Origin: Geofilum rubicundum JCM 15548
GTDB lineage: Bacteria > Bacteroidota > Bacteroidia > Bacteroidales > Marinilabiliaceae
Length of the DNA: 64,000 nucleotides
Direction of reading: 5' to 3'
Assembly (NCBI RefSeq): GCF_000974365.1
Contig: NZ_BAZW01000006.1
Coordinates: 1 to 64,000, forward strand
Both the position numbers and the translations under genes were made by a program. The notes beneath the pieces were generated by a model. It worked only from the letters and a program-made list of their open reading frames with translations, was not told the DNA's origin and did no database searches. Below are positions 18,682 to 28,705 of the stretch, piece after piece; position 1 is the first letter of the stretch, and every line of letters begins with the position of its first letter.

Positions 18682-19737
18682 CTAAATATTTCGGTACATA
18701 AACATTTCGCTGTTGCCAAATTTTTCACTTTGAAGGGGCGTCAGGTGCAATTGTGGCGCTTCAATGCCGTTCTGGAACCATTGGTCGCCCACAAAAACCC
18801 GTGCCTCGTCCCAAAGGCCTTTCTCAATAAAGGCCTTTAACAGTTGAGCGCCGCCTTCCACGATGAGGGATTGTATGTGACGCTTATACAACTCTTCCAG
18901 AATGGCATTGACCGGTTCTTTATCGGCGGGGATCACTATTTTTTCCGCCTGTTTGTTGTCTGCTTTTTTTGCTGAACAAAAGAGCAGGGTCGGACTTTCG
19001 CCATCGAAAAGGGCCAGGTGGTCCGGCAAGATATTACCTCTGTCGAGCACCAGTCGCAAGGGATGCGGGCCCGTCCAGTCGCGCACCGTCAGCGAGGGGT
19101 TGTCTTTGAGGGCGGTGGTGGAACCGACCAGGATGGCCTGCTCTCTGCTGCGCCATTGGTGAACCATGCGGCGGGCATGTTCATTGGTGATCCAGGTGGG
19201 ACGATTGCCTTTGACCACTTCCCGGTCAATATCCAAAAAGCCATCGCGTGTAACGGCCCATTTGAGGATGATGTAGGGACGTTTGGCCTCATGAAAGGTG
19301 AAAAACCGACGGTTGAGCTCCCGGCTTTCCTGCTCCAGAATGCCTGTGGTGACTTCCACACCGGCTGCTTCCAATTGCCGGATGCCGCGACCAGCGACTT
19401 TTGAAAAGGAGTCCCCACAACCAATCACCACCCTGGGGATTTTTTTCTGCTGAATGAGCAGGGAGCAGGGGGGCGTTTGACCGTAATGCGAGCAGGGTTC
19501 CAGGTTCACATAGAGCGTGGAGGCCTTAAGCAGATCCTGATTGGCCACTGAGTTGATGGCCCACACTTCTGCGTGGGGACCACCGGCCTTACGGTGATAG
19601 CCTTCACCTATTATTTGTCCCTTGTGCACAATGACGGAGCCGACCATGGGGTTGGGATAGGTCTTCCCTTCGCCCAGTCGCGCCAAATTCAGGCAACGTT
19701 GCATGTATTGGATGTCGGTTGTGGTATGATGACTCAT
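18682..19737 (-). CDS. ribD: bifunctional riboflavin biosynthesis protein RibD
   Basis: The 351-residue protein joins an N-terminal pyrimidine deaminase domain (zinc site 'HAEVWAI' and 'EPCSHYGQTPPC', residues about 55-90) to a C-terminal reductase domain ('YIILKWAVTRDGFLD', 'LIVEGGAQLLKAF'). It performs two successive steps of riboflavin synthesis, deamination of the diaminopyrimidine and reduction of its ribose. No FMN riboswitch-like leader is apparent upstream. It is divergent from prmC, 139 bases away. Confidence 0.92.
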   Translation of the reverse strand: MSHHTTTDIQYMQRCLNLARLGEGKTYPNPMVGSVIVHKGQIIGEGYHRKAGGPHAEVWAINSVANQDLLKASTLYVNLEPCSHYGQTPPCSLLIQQKKIPRVVIGCGDSFSKVAGRGIRQLEAAGVEVTTGILEQESRELNRRFFTFHEAKRPYIILKWAVTRDGFLDIDREVVKGNRPTWITNEHARRMVHQWRSREQAILVGSTTALKDNPSLTVRDWTGPHPLRLVLDRGNILPDHLALFDGESPTLLFCSAKKADNKQAEKIVIPADKEPVNAILEELYKRHIQSLIVEGGAQLLKAFIEKGLWDEARVFVGDQWFQNGIEAPQLHLTPLQSEKFGNSEMFMYRNI

Positions 19738-19876
19738 GAGATATGTTGTAAGCGCCTTCCACGCTTGTTAATATTGATCAAAACAGCTGGCGCCTGGTTT
19801 GTTTTGCTAAGATAATGTTTATTTTTATGCCGGATTGTTTCTTTTTTCAAGTCATCCGTTTCTTATCTGAATTAAT

Positions 19877-20759
19877 ATGCCATCTGTCAAAGAACTAGCT
19901 GCTTACATACAGTCGAATTTGAAGAAAGTTGTTGAGCCAATGAGCTGCAGTCATTTGTGGGGTTGATTTTCGATCACTTACGTGGATACGCCCGGCTTGA
20001 TTTGATGATGAAGGGGGAGGAGAAGCTCAGCAATGAGGAGGTGGCATTCATTCATGAGGCGGTTGTCCGACTGCAAGGGCACGAGCCCTTGCAGTACGTA
20101 TTGGGACAAACCCATTTTATGGATATGGTTTTTAAGGTGAATCCGCATGTGCTCATTCCCCGACCGGAGACAGAAGAATTGGTGACCTGGATACTGGAGG
20201 AGGCTCCCCTGGATCGTTCCTCGGGTGGGTCCAAGGCTCCTCTTGAAATCCTTGATATTGGCACGGGCAGCGGGTGCATTCCCATTGCCCTAAAGAAAAA
20301 CCGGCCTTGGGCGCGTGTTGAGGCCTGGGACATCTCGGCTGAGGCACTTGAAACAGCCAGGGGGAATGCGCTGCTGAACCATGTGGAAGTGGATTTTCAG
20401 CTGCGCGACGTTTTGAACTATCAGAAGTATCCTTTGGCTCCCAGACATGTGGTAATTAGCAATCCGCCTTATGTGACCCAAAGTGAGCAGACGAAAATGG
20501 CGCAGAATGTGCTGGAGCATGAGCCACATCTGGCCCTTTTTGTGGCGGATGATACGCCCCTTTTGTTTTATCGGGTCATTGCCCAAATGGCCACGACGTG
20601 TTTGTTACCAGATGGTTGCCTTTATTTTGAGATCAATGAGCCTACGGCCAGGAGGTTTGTGCCCTGCTCCAAAAACTTGGATTTGAACAAATAGTGCTCA
20701 GGAAAGACTTGTCGGGCCGCGACCGGATGGTCCGGGCTATATGGCCTGCTTCTGAATGA
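19877..20759 (+). pseudogene. prmC: peptide-chain release factor glutamine methyltransferase, two frameshifts
   Basis: The methyltransferase has the SAM site 'ILDIGTGSGCIPIAL' and the catalytic 'NPPY' motif that methylates the GGQ glutamine of release factors. The natural start 'MPSVKELAAYIQSNLKK' at 19877 is out of frame with the core until one base is added at about 19937-19940. The C-terminus ('GQEVCALLQKLGFEQIVLRK' to 'RAIWPASE') needs another base at about 20641-20643. With both, the gene is 295 codons, normal for PrmC. Read as given, only 19957-20694 is open. It overlaps the end of the convergent ACP phosphodiesterase gene by 23 bases. Confidence 0.85.
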
Positions 20760-21342
20760 GCTCTTCGGCGAGGTAGAGCTCGCACATCACCATGACTTCT
20801 TCAAAAAAGCTGTTGAATTGCTGATTGAGAACATCGTAATGGGTATGGAGCTGTTCAATGGCCCATTGGCTATGGTCGGGCAGCGAAGAATGAGCGGCCA
20901 TGATTTTTAGGGTGCGCTCCACACCACTCGTGAGGCGGTAGTGCTCCATGCGTCGACTCTTAATCAGAAAGGGCAGAAACTGCTTGACCACGCCCGGGAG
21001 AATAAAGTAGTGTTTGAGAAGTATTTTATGGGCATCGGAAACAAAATGGTGCAGTGACGCTTCGCTGTACCGGCTCCAATTAGCCGCCAGCAGATGGTCG
21101 TAAATGATATCGATCACCACCGAGGCATAACGGCGGTATTGCGGCTTAAAGACAGCGGCGCTTTCACGGGCTACCGGGTGGCTGTCCATAAAGGAATCTA
21201 TTTGACGGTGCATTAAAATGCCCTTCTGAATCTCGGGCGCATAGCGGTTGTGCCGACTGCCCTTCACGTAGTCGCCGATGAAATTCCCGACTTTGATGCC
21301 TGCAGCGGGGCCCGATAAATACAGATGCGCCAAATAGTTCAT
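20737..21342 (-). CDS. ACP phosphodiesterase-like protein (DUF479)
   Basis: The 201-residue protein begins 'MNYLAHLYLSGP' and contains 'GNFIGDYVKG', 'GILMHRQIDSFMDSHP' and 'YDHLLAANW', the conserved histidine/aspartate pattern of the AcpH family. In E. coli AcpH removes phosphopantetheine from acyl carrier protein. Homologues in Bacteroidota are common, but their activity is less certain. The gene faces prmC head-to-tail. Confidence 0.85.
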   Translation of the reverse strand: MNYLAHLYLSGPAAGIKVGNFIGDYVKGSRHNRYAPEIQKGILMHRQIDSFMDSHPVARESAAVFKPQYRRYASVVIDIIYDHLLAANWSRYSEASLHHFVSDAHKILLKHYFILPGVVKQFLPFLIKSRRMEHYRLTSGVERTLKIMAAHSSLPDHSQWAIEQLHTHYDVLNQQFNSFFEEVMVMCELYLAEELIQKQAI

Positions 21343-21581
21343 ATCTCTCTTGCTTGGTTAACCTTGTAATATACAAAATAAATGCCGAAATTAATGAAGC
21401 TCTTCATCTGTTTCTTAACAGGTTGAAACATGACAAATGACTATTTTTTGTCAGACGGCATTATTTACCTTTAATGAGTGATGCTTGAAAATGACCAATT
21501 TTAGCTGTCTTTGATCGGTTTAGGTCAAGGAGAAGGTTGGTAAAATAAATTATTGTCTTACCCTCATAAAAAACCGACTGT

Positions 21582-22911
21582 ATGAGAAAAGTAATCATCA
21601 TTGGTGCTGCCGGAAGAGATTTCCATAACTTCAATACCTTCTTTCGCGATAATAGCGATTACAAGGTGATGGCCTTTACGGCCGCTCAAATTCCTGATAT
21701 TGACGGACGAAAATATCCGCCCGAACTGTCGGGGGACTTATATCCCGAGGGAATTCCGATTTATGGAGAGGCCGAGTTGCCACGATTGATCCATGAATAC
21801 GGTATAGATGATTGTGTCTTCTCCTACAGTGATGTACTATTCCCGGGTCATGGGGGTTTCGGCAGTGGTGAATGCGGCCGGTGCCGGTTTCAAATTGTTG
21901 GGTCCCAATGATACCATGATTAAAAGTACCAAGCCGGTGATTGCGGTGGGGGCTGTACGCACAGGATGTGGAAAGAGTCAAACCTCCCGTCGGGTGATTG
22001 AAATCTTAATGGAGAAAGGGCTCAAAGTGGTGGCCATTCGTCATCCCATGCCCTATGGGGATTTGGCCAAACAAAGGGTGCAGCGTTTCGCGACTTTAAA
22101 GGATTTGGAGGACCATCGGTGTACCATTGAAGAAATGGAGGAGTACGAGCCCCATGTGGTACGCGGCAATGTGATTTATGCCGGTGTGGATTACGAGGCC
22201 ATTCTCCGCGCTGCCGAGAAGGATCCGGATGGCTGCGATGTGATTTTGTGGGATGGGGGCAACAATGATTTTTCGTTTTACCGGCCCGACCTGACCATAA
22301 CGGTGACCGACCCGCACAGAGCGGGACATGAGTTGAATTATTACCCGGGAGAAGTTAATCTGAGAATGGCCGATGTGGTGGTCATCAATAAAATGGACAG
22401 TGCCGATGGTTCAGATATTGAGCTGCTGCGCAAAAATATCCGAATGGCCAATTCCAAGGCCACGGTCATTGATGGCGCCTCCCCCATCCGCATTGATCAT
22501 CCCGAATTAATTACCGGAAAACGGGTGCTGGTGGTTGAGGATGGTCCAACGCTGACCCATGGCGAAATGAAAATTGGTGCCGGAATGGTGGCGGCTCAAA
22601 AATTCGGGGCTGCCGAAATTGTTGATCCGCGTCCCTATGCCGTGGGTAAATTGAAAGGCACTTTTGAGCTTTATCCGGAGATTGGGGTCTTACTTCCTGC
22701 CATGGGTTATGGCAACGAGCAGGTGCGGGATTTGGAAAAGACGATTAATGCCACACCCTGTGACGCGGTCATTATTGGCACACCCATTGATTTGAGTCGG
22801 GTGGTGAAGATTAACAAGCCGGTAACCCGTGTGCATTATGATTTGCAGGAAATTGGACAGCCCGATTTAAATGAGGTGATGGATCATTTTCTCAAGAAAA
22901 TGGGACTTTAA
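21582..22911 (+). pseudogene. cyclic 2,3-diphosphoglycerate synthetase-like GTPase, frameshifted
   Basis: The first frame (21582-21911) gives a Rossmann-like N-terminus 'MRKVIIIGAAGRDFHNFNTF' up to 'CVFSYSDV'. The second (to 22911) carries 'VGAVRTGCGKSQTSRRV' (P-loop) and 'VVVINKMDSAD' (NKxD-like) and continues to the end. Joined near 21831-21840 (two bases missing or one extra), it is about 444 residues, the usual size of this family. Archaeal relatives make cyclic 2,3-diphosphoglycerate; bacterial members are often annotated only as GTPases. Function here is therefore uncertain. A strong terminator follows. Confidence 0.75.
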
Positions 22912-23003
22912 GAGGGCTCTGGCTTTTTATTTGGGAAGGCGATATCTTAATTGCCCGCATGATTTCTATTTGATCCATTGTGCTACAGCCCCAAAAAGTA
23001 TGC

Positions 23004-23044
23004 GAAAAGGGCTGGTTTTATTTCTGAACCGGCCCTTTTCTTCC
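23004..23044. terminator. bidirectional terminator between the GTPase and uxaA genes
   Basis: GAAAAGGGCTGGTT (23004-23017) pairs with AACCGGCCCTTTTC (23027-23040), allowing one G-T pair, with T-rich ends on both strands. It lies between two convergent genes. Confidence 0.75.
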
Positions 23045-23064
23045 CCCTCCATTTAATAGTGTTA

Positions 23065-24551
23065 TTATAACGTAACGCCGGTCTTGAAAATGGCGATTTC
23101 CTTAAAGCCACTTTCCTCGTGTCGCAGTTTTTCGCCGCTGGCGACAGCAATCAGGTATTGGATAAATTCTTCCAGCAAGTCGTCCATGGTTTTGTCTTCC
23201 AGTAATTGGCCCGCATTGAAATCGATCCAGTTGCGCTTTTTGTTGAAAAGGGCGCTGTTGGTCGATATTTTCATGGTAGGGATGAAACTGCCAAATGGGG
23301 TTCCCCGGCCCGTTGTGAACAATACCAACTGGCATCCGCTGAAGCCTAAGGCGGAAGCGGCCACCAGGTCATTGCCCGGGGCCGAAAGCAGGTTGAGGCC
23401 ATTCTTTTTAAGCGGCTCGGCATAGGCCAAAACATCTACTACAGTCGCTGTTCCGCCTTTTTGGGTGCAGCCCAGCGATTTGTCCTCGAGGGTGGAAATT
23501 CCGCCGTCCTTGTTGCCCGGTGAAGGGTTTTCATAGATGGGCAAATGGTGTTGGTTATAGTAATCTTTAAAGCCATTGATAAGCCCCACGGTTTTTTCAA
23601 AAACCGTGGCGTTTTCCGCCCGCTCCATTAAGCGCGTCTCCGCACCAAACATCTCCGGCACTTCGGTCAGAATGGTGGTCCCCCCTTGTGCTATCAGAAA
23701 GTCGGAAAAGACCCCTACCAGCGGATTGGCCGTAATGCCCGAGAAACCGTCCGAGCCACCACACTTTAACCCCACCTTCAATTCAGAAAGGGGGGCGGTT
23801 CCCGCTGATCCCGGCGCATAAGGGCATAAATCTCTTTGAGCATTTCCAATCCGGTTTCCACCTCGTCCTCCACATCCTGAGCCACCAGGTAGCGCACCCT
23901 TGATTCGTCATAGTCGCCAATGAATTTCTTTAGATGCGAAATCTGGTTGTTTTCACAACCCAGTCCGATCACCAGAACGCCGCCCGCATTGGGATGGTTA
24001 ATCAGGTCGGCCAAGGCCTTCTGTGTATTTACATGGTCGTCGCCCAGCTGCGAGCAGCCGTAGCTGTGTTTGAACACTTCCACCGCGTCAATATCGGTGG
24101 GGTTCATCTCCTGCTTAAATAAATCGATGATTTGTTGGGCCTGACCATTGACACAGCCTACTGTGGGCACAATCCACAGTTCATTGCGAATGCCCACTTT
24201 GCCGTTTGATCGCTTAAAACCGTTGAAAGTCAGGTCGCGCTTCTCGTAACGGGGGGCCTGGAGTTTCTGTCTGAATTCGTATTGGAGGTTGTCCGATAAG
24301 TTGGTCTTTAAATTGTGCGTGTGCACATGCTTGCCCGGCTCCATGTTTTCCAGAGCATGTCCGATGGGTGCCCCGTATTTAATGATGTCCTGCTTCGCTT
24401 CGATGTTGACCAGTGCCACTTTATGTCCCACCGGAATGGCTTCCAGAAGCGTTACGGAATATTCCCCAACGGTCACCTGGTCGCCGGGGGCGCCGGCTTC
24501 CAGACAAACGGCTACATTATCATCGGGATGTATTAATAAGAATTTTGACAT
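23065..24551 (-). pseudogene. uxaA: altronate dehydratase, frameshifted in a G6 run
   Basis: The start 'MSKFLLIHPDDNVAV' (24551) leads through an N-terminal SAF domain ('GAPIGHALENMEPGKHVHTH') and 'SYGCSQLGDD' to about 23796. The catalytic rest ('LKVGLKCGGSDGFSG' through 'FKTGVTL') follows in another frame. One base added in the G run 23790-23795 gives 496 codons, the normal length. UxaA dehydrates D-altronate to 2-keto-3-deoxygluconate in galacturonate breakdown, the step after UxaB, encoded upstream. The annotated longer start at 24620 adds residues before the conserved one and was not used. Confidence 0.9.
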
Positions 24552-24638
24552 ATTCTTGTATTTAGTTTCATTAGCAAAGAACCATTTTTTCCGTCTTTCA
24601 TACGTTAACGTCAAAGGCAAGCCTTTTAAATTCGGTCC

Positions 24639-26117
24639 TTACGACATCTGCATCAAGGGGTTGTTTTTGTTTAAAACAGCCTTCACGGCCTTGCGCATAC
24701 CCACCTGCTCAATCAGGAACAAATAATGGCTCACCGAAATGGTCAGGTTGGGCACTTCGTTCAGGTTTTGCTTCCATATCTTGTCCAGTTGCAGCACCTT
24801 CTCCACCAGTTGGTAAATGGAGATGGGGCGACCATCACAGGCTTCCCATGCCTGTTTGTAAAAATCAATGATCCACTTGTCTTCCTGTACCTGGTAATGT
24901 TTGCCGTTGACTTCCCCTTTAAAATAGGCAATCATGGCTGCCAGGGAAAAGACTTGCTTTTGGGGCAACATTTGGTGGGTGTCGTAGTAATGTAACAACG
25001 AAGGCAGGTTTCTGGTTTCCCATTTGCTCATGGCATTGAGTGCAATGCTTTGCCATTGGTGACGGATATAGGGATTGCGGAAACGTTCCAGGATTTTTTT
25101 GGCGAAAGACTTGAGTTCCGTGTCGGGCCCCTCCAGCGCCGGTAACACCTCGTCGTAAACCAAATCCCGCATAAACTCGCCTGTTTCCAGATTTTCAAAG
25201 GCTTCGCGCACGGTGTCGATGCCACTCAGAAAAGATACGGCGTAACTGCCGGTGTGGCAGCCATTAAGTACCTGCACCTTTTGTTCCCGGTAGCGGGTCA
25301 TGTCTTTAACAAATTTGACATCCAGTCCGGCTTTTTCGGCAGGGAACTCTGCTTTGACCCAGTCAGGGGCTTCAATCACCCAGAAATGAAAGTACTCACC
25401 CACAACCACCAGGTTGTCTTCAAAACCGATTTCCTTTTGGATTTCTTTGATGTCGTCTTTGGGAAATCCCGGGACGATGCGGTCCACCAAGGTGTTGCAG
25501 AAACAGCAGGCCTCATTGACCCAGTTGATAAATCCGGCTTCAAGCTGCCAGTTTTCGGCGTGTTGCAGGACGATTTTTTTGAGCATGTCCCCGTTTCGGT
25601 CGATCAGCTCACAGGTGAAAAAGATCAATCCTTTGGAAACATCCCCGTTGAAGGCTTTGAAACGTTTGTGCAGTAAGGCCGTTACTTTTCCGGGAAAGGA
25701 GTTTTGCGGCGTCATGTTCAGACGGTCGCTTTCGTCCCAGCTGATACCTGCCTCGGTGGTATTGGAGAATACGAAGCGCAAATCGGGATTCAATACAGAA
25801 GCCTCATATTTATCAAATTCCGAATAGGGGTTGATGCCGTCATTGATGCAATCAATCAGGCTAAACTCCTGAATGGCTTGCCCGTCTTTAATACCTTTCA
25901 AATAGACATGGTACAGTCCATCCTGCGCATTGAGCATGTCCACCATGCCGTTGGCCAGTGGTTGCACCACATCAATGCCCGCATTGAAATCAATGGTTTT
26001 GTTCATGCGATCCACGATCCAGTCGGTAAAAGCTCTTAAGAAATTTCCTTCTCCAAACTGAAGGATTCTGGTGGGATAGCTTTTGGCTTCAGTTGCTGTT
26101 TGACGATTGAGTTGCAT
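24639..26117 (-). CDS. uxaB: tagaturonate reductase (altronate oxidoreductase)
   Basis: The 492-residue protein starts 'MQLNRQTATEAKSYPTRILQ' and has the nucleotide-binding 'ILQFGEGNFLRAFTDW' and 'VVVGEYFHFWVIEAP' segments and the catalytic region 'VQVLNGCHTGSYAVSFLSG' of the mannitol dehydrogenase/UxaB family. It reduces tagaturonate to altronate with NADH. It is followed after 87 bases by uxaA, so the pair covers two galacturonate steps. UxaC (isomerase) and KDG kinase/aldolase are not in this window. A LacI-type operator lies 43 bases upstream of the start. Confidence 0.92.
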   Translation of the reverse strand: MQLNRQTATEAKSYPTRILQFGEGNFLRAFTDWIVDRMNKTIDFNAGIDVVQPLANGMVDMLNAQDGLYHVYLKGIKDGQAIQEFSLIDCINDGINPYSEFDKYEASVLNPDLRFVFSNTTEAGISWDESDRLNMTPQNSFPGKVTALLHKRFKAFNGDVSKGLIFFTCELIDRNGDMLKKIVLQHAENWQLEAGFINWVNEACCFCNTLVDRIVPGFPKDDIKEIQKEIGFEDNLVVVGEYFHFWVIEAPDWVKAEFPAEKAGLDVKFVKDMTRYREQKVQVLNGCHTGSYAVSFLSGIDTVREAFENLETGEFMRDLVYDEVLPALEGPDTELKSFAKKILERFRNPYIRHQWQSIALNAMSKWETRNLPSLLHYYDTHQMLPQKQVFSLAAMIAYFKGEVNGKHYQVQEDKWIIDFYKQAWEACDGRPISIYQLVEKVLQLDKIWKQNLNEVPNLTISVSHYLFLIEQVGMRKAVKAVLNKNNPLMQMS

Positions 26118-26160
26118 TTTTAAAGGTTTTATGAGTGGTCTATTGTTTTTCGTGTGATTT

Positions 26161-26178
26161 ACCGTTATCGATAACGGT
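26161..26178. promoter_or_regulatory. LacI-type operator before uxaB-uxaA
   Basis: ACCGTTATCGATAACGGT is a perfect 18-base palindrome with the central CG typical of LacI/GalR-family operators. It sits 43 bases upstream of the uxaB start codon, where a bound repressor would block transcription. Induction by a uronate intermediate is an inference. No LacI-family gene is visible in the window. Confidence 0.7.
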
Positions 26179-26704
26179 TATTTCTGTTTCTTTTTTCCAG
26201 CCGAAAAATAAGAAAAGATGATTGGGGTCTTCCGGGTAGAGGTTTGAAAAACAGTATTTGTAATTAACTTGTTTAATAATAGGTGTTTAATCAAAAAAAA
26301 AGGATTGAAGACTGGGTTTTAAACGGGTGGTTTTGCTTGTTTAGAATGAATTTTAATAACGTGTTTTGTCTTCGGTTTGGCATTGACAAAGATATACTTT
26401 CTGGTTTTGATAAGGAATTCTTTCCGTGTTATTTTCCTGTTGTTAAGAATATTTAACGAATTAAAACTATGTAAATAGCTGTAGCATAGTAAATTAAATG
26501 GTTTTCTGAGTCTTCGTTATCGCACACGAATTTAAACCTGCTTTTGAAGGATGGACTTTTCTATTAAGCCTGTAAGACTGGATGAACTGACCGCCTGGTG
26601 TTACCTCCTCCGTTTCTTTATCCACAGATAGGGCCGATTATTAGCTGGCGTTCTATTGTTGAGAAGCGGCTGAATTTCAGGAAGGACGGCCGGTAAGTAC
26701 CATG
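26179..26704. other. AT-rich intergenic stretch between uxaB and pfkA
   Basis: No gene or clear RNA element is recognisable in these 526 bases. The proximal part is expected to include the uxaB promoter. Confidence 0.5.
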
Positions 26705-26731
26705 AAAAAAGCCGGCGAGGCCGGCTTTTTT
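26705..26731 (-). terminator. terminator after pfkA
   Basis: A perfect 12-base stem (AAAAAAGCCGGC / GCCGGCTTTTTT) around the loop GAG works on either strand. It sits 25 bases past the pfkA stop. Confidence 0.9.
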
Positions 26732-26756
26732 ATGTTTGGATAATGTCAATAAACAG

Positions 26757-27740
26757 TTAGATGGATAGAATCTCAATGAGTTCCAGCAATCTCGGGTTGA
26801 GTGGTTTTTTATGTTTCAAAGCCTGGTTAAAGGGGACATAGACAATTTCATTGTTGACCATGCCAATCATGACGCTTTTTTGGTCGTCCAGCAGTGCTTC
26901 CACGGCCGATACGCCCATTCGTGAGGCGGCTACCCGGTCAAAAGCCGAGGGTGACCCTCCGCGCTGAATATGTCCCAGGATGGTGACCCTTACATTGTAA
27001 TCGGGGTGCTCTTTGTCGACACGCTCCGCTACTTTGATGGCACCTCCGCTTATTTTGTCGCCTTCGGCTACCAATACAATGCTTGAGGATTTTTCCTTGT
27101 TGTAACTGTTTTTTAAAAAAGCATCCAGCTTTTTGTAATCTGTACTGATTTCGGGGACCAGAACGGCTTCCGCACCGGAGGCAATGGCACTGCGTAAAGC
27201 CAGAAATCCGGCGTCCCGACCCATCACTTCAATGAAGAAGAGGCGGCTGTGGGCACTGGCCGTGTCTCTGATTTTGTCCACGGCTTCAATAACGGTGTTC
27301 AGGGCTGTGTCATAACCAATGGTGTAGTCGGTGCCATACAGATCGTTGTCGATGGTGCCGGGAATACCCACGGTGGGGATGTTGAATTCCTGACTAAAAA
27401 CGCGGGCCCCGGTAAATGTGCCATCACCACCGATAACAATCAGCGCGTCAATGTGGTGTTGTTTTAAATTATCGTAGGCGATCTGACGACCCTCCTTGGT
27501 CATGAACTCCTTGCTGCGGGCCGATTTGAGAATGGTGCCGCCTTGTTGAATGATGTTACTCACCGATTTGGAGTCCATGGGAATTAAATCGTTTTCTATC
27601 AGTCCTTCAAATCCACGGATGACCCCCATGACTTCCAATTTGTTATAAATGGCGCCCCGCACAACTGCGCGTATGGCTGCATTCATGCCGGGAGCATCAC
27701 CTCCTGATGTCAGTACTGCGATTTTTTTTAAGGGACCCAT
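26757..27740 (-). CDS. pfkA: ATP-dependent 6-phosphofructokinase
   Basis: The 327-residue glycolytic enzyme has 'TSGGDAPGMNAAIRA' near the N-terminus, 'GGDGT' at 104-108 and the catalytic 'PGTIDND' at 127-133. Glycine in the second GGD-G position indicates ATP use; pyrophosphate-dependent enzymes have GGDD. It lies 49 bases downstream of ispH on the same strand and is probably co-transcribed with cmk and ispH. Confidence 0.96.
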   Translation of the reverse strand: MGPLKKIAVLTSGGDAPGMNAAIRAVVRGAIYNKLEVMGVIRGFEGLIENDLIPMDSKSVSNIIQQGGTILKSARSKEFMTKEGRQIAYDNLKQHHIDALIVIGGDGTFTGARVFSQEFNIPTVGIPGTIDNDLYGTDYTIGYDTALNTVIEAVDKIRDTASAHSRLFFIEVMGRDAGFLALRSAIASGAEAVLVPEISTDYKKLDAFLKNSYNKEKSSSIVLVAEGDKISGGAIKVAERVDKEHPDYNVRVTILGHIQRGGSPSAFDRVAASRMGVSAVEALLDDQKSVMIGMVNNEIVYVPFNQALKHKKPLNPRLLELIEILSI

Positions 27741-27789
27741 GTCAAATTGTTTTTAAATGTTGATAATAAATGTGGTTAAGGGCCAGGTT

Positions 27790-28698
27790 TCATGGCAGAT
27801 CCTGGCTTAACAAGGAATGGACTTTCTCCGCTACATGTTCCATCAGCCATTGGGGGGTTGAGGTGGCGCCACAAATACCAATGGATGCCGGTGCCGGATT
27901 CAACCAGGAGGGTTGAATCTCCTCTATGCCGGAAACGAAATGGGAATGGGGGTTGACCGACCGGCAAACTTCATAAAGGACTTTGCCGTTGCTGCTCTTT
28001 CTTCCTCCCACAAAAATAATCACTTGATATTGTTTGGCAAATTCTTTTAAATGAGGGACCCGGTTGCCCACTTGCGCACAAATGGTTTTATGCACCGTTA
28101 AATCCTGAGGGTTGTGGAGGTGCGCTCTAAGCCATCCTTCCATTTCCTCCAGGCCACTTTGGCTCATGGTGGTTTGGGCAAAAAGGATGGTTTTTTTGCT
28201 GGCATCCACCAGGTGGAGGTCGGCCGATGATTGCACCACAATGGCTTCGTTGTTGGTTTGTCCGCTGAGACCAATGACTTCGGCGTGGTTTTTCTTGCCG
28301 TAGATGACAATTTGCCCTTTGACCATTTTTATCTCTTGCCAGGCTTTGAAAATGCGCTGTTGGAGTTTGAGGACGACCGGACAAGTGGCATCGATGATTT
28401 CTTTCCCGGCGGCTTTGATGGTTTCGTAGGAGGAAGGGGGCTCTCCATGGGCTCTGAACAATACTTTTGGACTGTTGGAGGTGGATAAATCTGACAGACC
28501 AACACTGTGCAATCCTTTTTCTCTGAGCCGTTTGATTTCTTCCTCGTTGTGGACGATGTCGCCCAGACTCGTCAGTTCGCCCCCCTTTTGCAGATGCGCC
28601 TCTGCCGTTTTTATGGCCTTGGACACCCCAAAACAAAATCCTGATTTTGCGTCAATAACGATAGTCGTGGTAGGCTTTCTTTCCGCATTCATACACAA
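27790..28698 (-). CDS. ispH: 4-hydroxy-3-methylbut-2-enyl diphosphate reductase
   Basis: The 302-residue iron-sulfur enzyme carries the three cluster cysteines C22 ('SGFCFGV'), C106 ('DATCPVV') and C207 ('TICAQV'), plus 'HGEPP' and the late 'VGGRKSSN' segment. It makes isopentenyl and dimethylallyl diphosphate in the last step of the MEP pathway. The start could also be the third residue (MNAERK). It begins 7 bases after the cmk stop, so the two genes are clearly in one operon. Confidence 0.96.
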   Translation of the reverse strand: MCMNAERKPTTTIVIDAKSGFCFGVSKAIKTAEAHLQKGGELTSLGDIVHNEEEIKRLREKGLHSVGLSDLSTSNSPKVLFRAHGEPPSSYETIKAAGKEIIDATCPVVLKLQQRIFKAWQEIKMVKGQIVIYGKKNHAEVIGLSGQTNNEAIVVQSSADLHLVDASKKTILFAQTTMSQSGLEEMEGWLRAHLHNPQDLTVHKTICAQVGNRVPHLKEFAKQYQVIIFVGGRKSSNGKVLYEVCRSVNPHSHFVSGIEEIQPSWLNPAPASIGICGATSTPQWLMEHVAEKVHSLLSQDLP

Positions 28699-28705
28699 GT
28701 CTCCT

